In this document: one piece after another, positions 3,688 through 6,228 of the stretch
How the letters are laid out: each line of letters opens with the position of its first letter
Numbering within the stretch: the first letter of the stretch is position 1
Assembly: GCA_011523315.1 (NCBI GenBank)
Contig: WTHE01000717.1
Location: 1 to 6,228 of the forward strand
Source: Candidatus Binatota bacterium
GTDB lineage: Bacteria > Desulfobacterota > Binatia > Bin18
Direction of reading: 5' to 3'
DNA length: 6,228 nt
Translations under genes and position numbers: made by a program
The notes under the pieces: model-generated
The model's database searches: none
Told to the model about the DNA's origin: nothing
Seen by the model: only the letters and a program-made list of their open reading frames with translations

Positions 3688-6228
3688 ATGTCCACCCCTG
3701 TCTCGCCCGTCTCCGAGCCCCTCCACATTCTCCTGCCCCTGCGCGAAAGCCTGTCCGCCTGGTGGGACGCCATTGCGGCCGGCGTGGCCGCCGCGCCGGA
3801 GCCTGGCCTGGCGGCGACGAATCTGAGCCGCCTGCTCGACCACGGCACCGGCCAGGGCAGGGTGCTGGGAGACGCCCGGCGGTGTGCCGACCTGCTTTTT
3901 GTGCTCGGCGCAAGCCAACATCTCACCACCGTCCTGCTGCGTCAGGCCGAGGCGTGGGAGGCGACCTTTTTGGCCGATTGCCACGCCTCGGGAACCAGCC
4001 TCGCCCAGCATCTGTCCACGCTGCGCGCCCGGCTGCCGCACGAGCTGCCCGAGGAGGAGTTCTGGCGCGGGCTGCGGGTCTACCGTGACCGCGCATACCT
4101 GCGCATCGGTACCCGCGACCTGCTGTCCCTGGCCAGGCTGGAAGAGACGACCCAGGCGCTGAGCTGTCTGGCTGACGCTGCGGTCGAGGTCGCCTACGAG
4201 TACAGCCGGGCGCGGCTGTGTGAGCTGTACGGCCAGGCTGTCTCGTCCGACGGCCGGCCGCTCGGCTTCGTCGTCTTTGGCATGGGCAAGCTCGGCGGTC
4301 AGGATTTGAATTTCAGCTCTGACATCGATCTGATCTATATGTACGAGAGCGATGCCGGGCACACCACCGGGGGCAGCAAGGGCAGCCTGGCGCCGCGCGA
4401 GTTCTTCACCCATCTGGCCCAGAAATTGACCCGAGCGCTGAGCGATCAGGTGGCCGGTGGGCGGGTGTTTCGGGTTGACCTGCGCCTACGGCCGGACGGC
4501 GCGAACGGCCCGGTGGTCAATTCCCTGTCCAACACCCTGGGCTATTACGAAGCCTGGGGCCAGACCTGGGAGCGGGCAGCCCTGCTCAAGGCTCGGCCGA
4601 TTGCCGGAGACCTGGCCCTGGGGGAGCGTTTCATTACCGAGATTCAGCCGTTCGTGTTTCGCCGCTATCTCGATTTCACGACAGTCGAAGACCTCAAGGA
4701 TATGAAAGCCCGGATCGAGCGCAGCCTGAACAAGGCCGAACCTGCCAGCTCCAACGTCAAGCTCGGGCGTGGCGGTATCCGGGAGGTTGAGTTTGTCAGC
4801 CAGGTGCTCCAGCTCATTCACGCCGGCAAAGATCGCCATGTGCGGGAGCTGCAAACCCTGCCGGCGCTCGACCGTCTCGTCGAGGGCCATTACCTGGCGG
4901 CGGAGGATTGTGACAGCCTGCGCAAGGCGTACCGCTTTCTGCGCCAGGTCGAACACAAAATCCAGATCGTTCACGACCGTCAAACCCACAGCCTGCCGGA
5001 CACCGAGGCGGAGATTCGGGTGCTGGCGCGACGGCTGCGGGTCGAAGACTGGGGAGAAGTCAAAAGTCAAAACTCCCCTCCCCCGGACGACGAGGTGGCG
5101 CTGTTCCGGTCGCTGTTCCACGCCCATACCGAGGCGGTCCATCAGATTTTCTGCTCGCTCTTCTACGCGCCCCAGGAACAGCAGCAGGCCGACGATCCCC
5201 ACGCCGAGGCCGTCCGGGCTTTTTTTGAGGCGCTCGACGACCGGGAACGGGCCGCCGAGTTGCTGCGGCAGTTCGGCTTTCGTGATATCGAGCACAGCTA
5301 TCAGCATGCGGTGCTGCTCCACGCCGGGCCGTCGCACTCTCCGGCCTCCCCCCGGCGACGCAAGATTCTGTACGAACTCGCCCCGAGTCTGTTCCGCGAG
5401 GTGACCCGGACCCCGGACCCGGACTTTGCGCTGTCCGGCATAGCCAATCTGGTCGCCTCGATTGGAGCGCGCTCCAGCTTTCTGGCCCTGCTGCGCGAGA
5501 ATCCGTCCACCCTGCGCACCCTGGTCGGGCTGTTTGGCACGAGCGCCTATCTGTCGCGAACCTTTTTGCGCCACCCCGAGTTGCTCGACAGTCTGGTGCG
5601 GGCCGATCTGGTCCACATCCATAAACCGCAGACCATGATGCAGGCCGAGCTGTCGGCCCGTTTGGCCGAGGTGAACGACCTGGAGGATCGGCTCGATATC
5701 CTGCGCCGCTACCGGACCGAAGAGTTTTTGCGGATTGGGATCAACGACAGCAACGGGCTGCTGGACTGCACCCAGGCCAGCAGACAGCTGTCCGATCTGG
5801 CCCAGACCTGTCTGGGTGGTGCCTATGAGACGGCGCGGGCGGCTCTGTTTGCGCAGCTCGGGCTCAGCGCCCTGCCGGGCCGCTTCGCCATTGTCGGCAT
5901 GGGCAAGCTGGGCGCCCGGGAACTGAACTACAACTCAGACCTTGATCTGATTTTTCTGTATCAGCCGGCCGCCCAGGCCGAGCGGGGCGCCGTCCACTCC
6001 AGGGTCGGGCCGCACGAACTCTTCACCAAGCTGGCCCAGCGCATCATCTCGACCCTGCAAGTCCAGACCCGCGAGGGCTCTGTGTACAAAATCGACACGC
6101 GGCTGCGGCCCTCGGGCCGGTCCGGCTCGCTGGTCTCGTCCCTGTCGGCCTTTGAACGTTACCATCAGGCCAGCTCTCAGGTCTGGGAGCGCCAGGCTCT
6201 GATCAAGGCCCGGGTGGTCGCCGGGGAT
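3688..6228 (+). CDS. glnE: Glutamine synthetase adenylyltransferase/deadenylylase, C-terminus cut by window edge
   Basis: GlnE attaches AMP to, and removes it from, the regulatory tyrosine of glutamine synthetase under control of PII and glutamine. The window holds 847 codons from ATG 3688 to the right edge; E. coli GlnE has 946 aa. The N-terminal deadenylylase nucleotidyltransferase domain has GMGKLGGQDLNFSSDIDL (198-215; catalytic-type D212, D214) and D264 in RVDLRLRP, followed by GRGGIREVEF (360-369) and helical regions. The C-terminal adenylylase domain has GMGKLGARELNYNSDLDL (737-754; D751, D753) and D803 in KIDTRLRP. Both active sites look intact. The start is the first ATG after an in-frame stop at 3619; there is no recognisable Shine-Dalgarno sequence, so translation may be weak or coupled to the gene before. 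A proline-rich segment carrying a heptamer repeat lies at about residues 456-466. Adjacency to glnK-amt puts a PII target beside PII. Confidence 0.97.
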   Translation, partial: MSTPVSPVSEPLHILLPLRESLSAWWDAIAAGVAAAPEPGLAATNLSRLLDHGTGQGRVLGDARRCADLLFVLGASQHLTTVLLRQAEAWEATFLADCHASGTSLAQHLSTLRARLPHELPEEEFWRGLRVYRDRAYLRIGTRDLLSLARLEETTQALSCLADAAVEVAYEYSRARLCELYGQAVSSDGRPLGFVVFGMGKLGGQDLNFSSDIDLIYMYESDAGHTTGGSKGSLAPREFFTHLAQKLTRALSDQVAGGRVFRVDLRLRPDGANGPVVNSLSNTLGYYEAWGQTWERAALLKARPIAGDLALGERFITEIQPFVFRRYLDFTTVEDLKDMKARIERSLNKAEPASSNVKLGRGGIREVEFVSQVLQLIHAGKDRHVRELQTLPALDRLVEGHYLAAEDCDSLRKAYRFLRQVEHKIQIVHDRQTHSLPDTEAEIRVLARRLRVEDWGEVKSQNSPPPDDEVALFRSLFHAHTEAVHQIFCSLFYAPQEQQQADDPHAEAVRAFFEALDDRERAAELLRQFGFRDIEHSYQHAVLLHAGPSHSPASPRRRKILYELAPSLFREVTRTPDPDFALSGIANLVASIGARSSFLALLRENPSTLRTLVGLFGTSAYLSRTFLRHPELLDSLVRADLVHIHKPQTMMQAELSARLAEVNDLEDRLDILRRYRTEEFLRIGINDSNGLLDCTQASRQLSDLAQTCLGGAYETARAALFAQLGLSALPGRFAIVGMGKLGARELNYNSDLDLIFLYQPAAQAERGAVHSRVGPHELFTKLAQRIISTLQVQTREGSVYKIDTRLRPSGRSGSLVSSLSAFERYHQASSQVWERQALIKARVVAGD
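5059..5072 (+). repeat. Tandem heptamer (GTCAAAA)x2 inside glnE
   Basis: Two exact copies of GTCAAAA are preceded by AA and followed by a C-rich run (CTCCCCTCCCCC). They encode part of a polar, proline-rich segment (GEVKSQNSPPP) between the helix ending RVEDW and the helix starting DDEVALF. The A-rich composition stands out from the surrounding GC-rich gene. The reading frame is kept. Confidence 0.6.

Noticed and set aside
3682..3690. GCCACCATG at the glnE start resembles a eukaryotic Kozak context
   Set aside because: The gene and its neighbours are plainly bacterial, so the match is coincidental.
3020..4413. Minus-strand open frames spanning the ferritin-like gene and the start of glnE
   Set aside because: Compositional shadows: Arg/Gly/Ala-rich, no motifs, no supporting ribosome sites.
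4486..5622. Long minus-strand open frame opposite glnE
   Set aside because: It lies entirely within the clearly conserved glnE coding sequence and shows no domain of its own.

Overview
The window is a GC-rich nitrogen-control locus of a Gram-negative bacterium. Three things point to a Gram-negative host: an outer-membrane beta-barrel gene, a two-domain GlnE, and a good sigma-54 (-24/-12) promoter. The proteins alone do not let me name the lineage. A proteobacterium or a related deep-branching phylum would fit.

Left half, minus strand (2841 down to 1). A sigma-54 promoter (2826-2841) reads into three genes: an OmpL-like (BBP2-type) outer-membrane porin (2759-1482), a PII signal protein of GlnB/GlnK type (1431-1093), and an Amt ammonium channel (965 to beyond the left edge). 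glnK-amt is the classical pairing, in which PII docks on and closes the ammonium channel. The porin as first gene suggests that outer-membrane entry is induced together with inner-membrane uptake under nitrogen limitation. A GC-rich hairpin region separates glnK from amt.

Divergent intergenic region (2760-3040). It holds the sigma-54 promoter, helically phased A-tracts just upstream of it, a 10-bp-phased direct repeat further upstream, and an NtrC-like dyad in the porin leader. A separate sigma-70-like promoter faces right. This is the most information-dense stretch of the window.

Right half, plus strand (2971 to 6228). A small cytoplasmic protein with a SHOCT-like N-terminus and a probable ferritin-like helical bundle (3041-3637) is followed, after 50 nt containing a strong hairpin, by glnE (3688 to beyond the right edge). 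GlnE is the bifunctional adenylyltransferase/deadenylylase of glutamine synthetase. GlnE activity is set by PII and glutamine in well-studied bacteria, so the sensor (GlnK), one effector (GlnE) and the transport targets are all encoded here within about 6 kb.

I see no tRNA, rRNA, CRISPR array, insertion sequence or phage gene. No wholly new system is evident. The points most worth a second look are the regulatory layout, the porin-glnK-amt operon, the SHOCT/ferritin-like protein and a heptamer-repeat insertion inside glnE.
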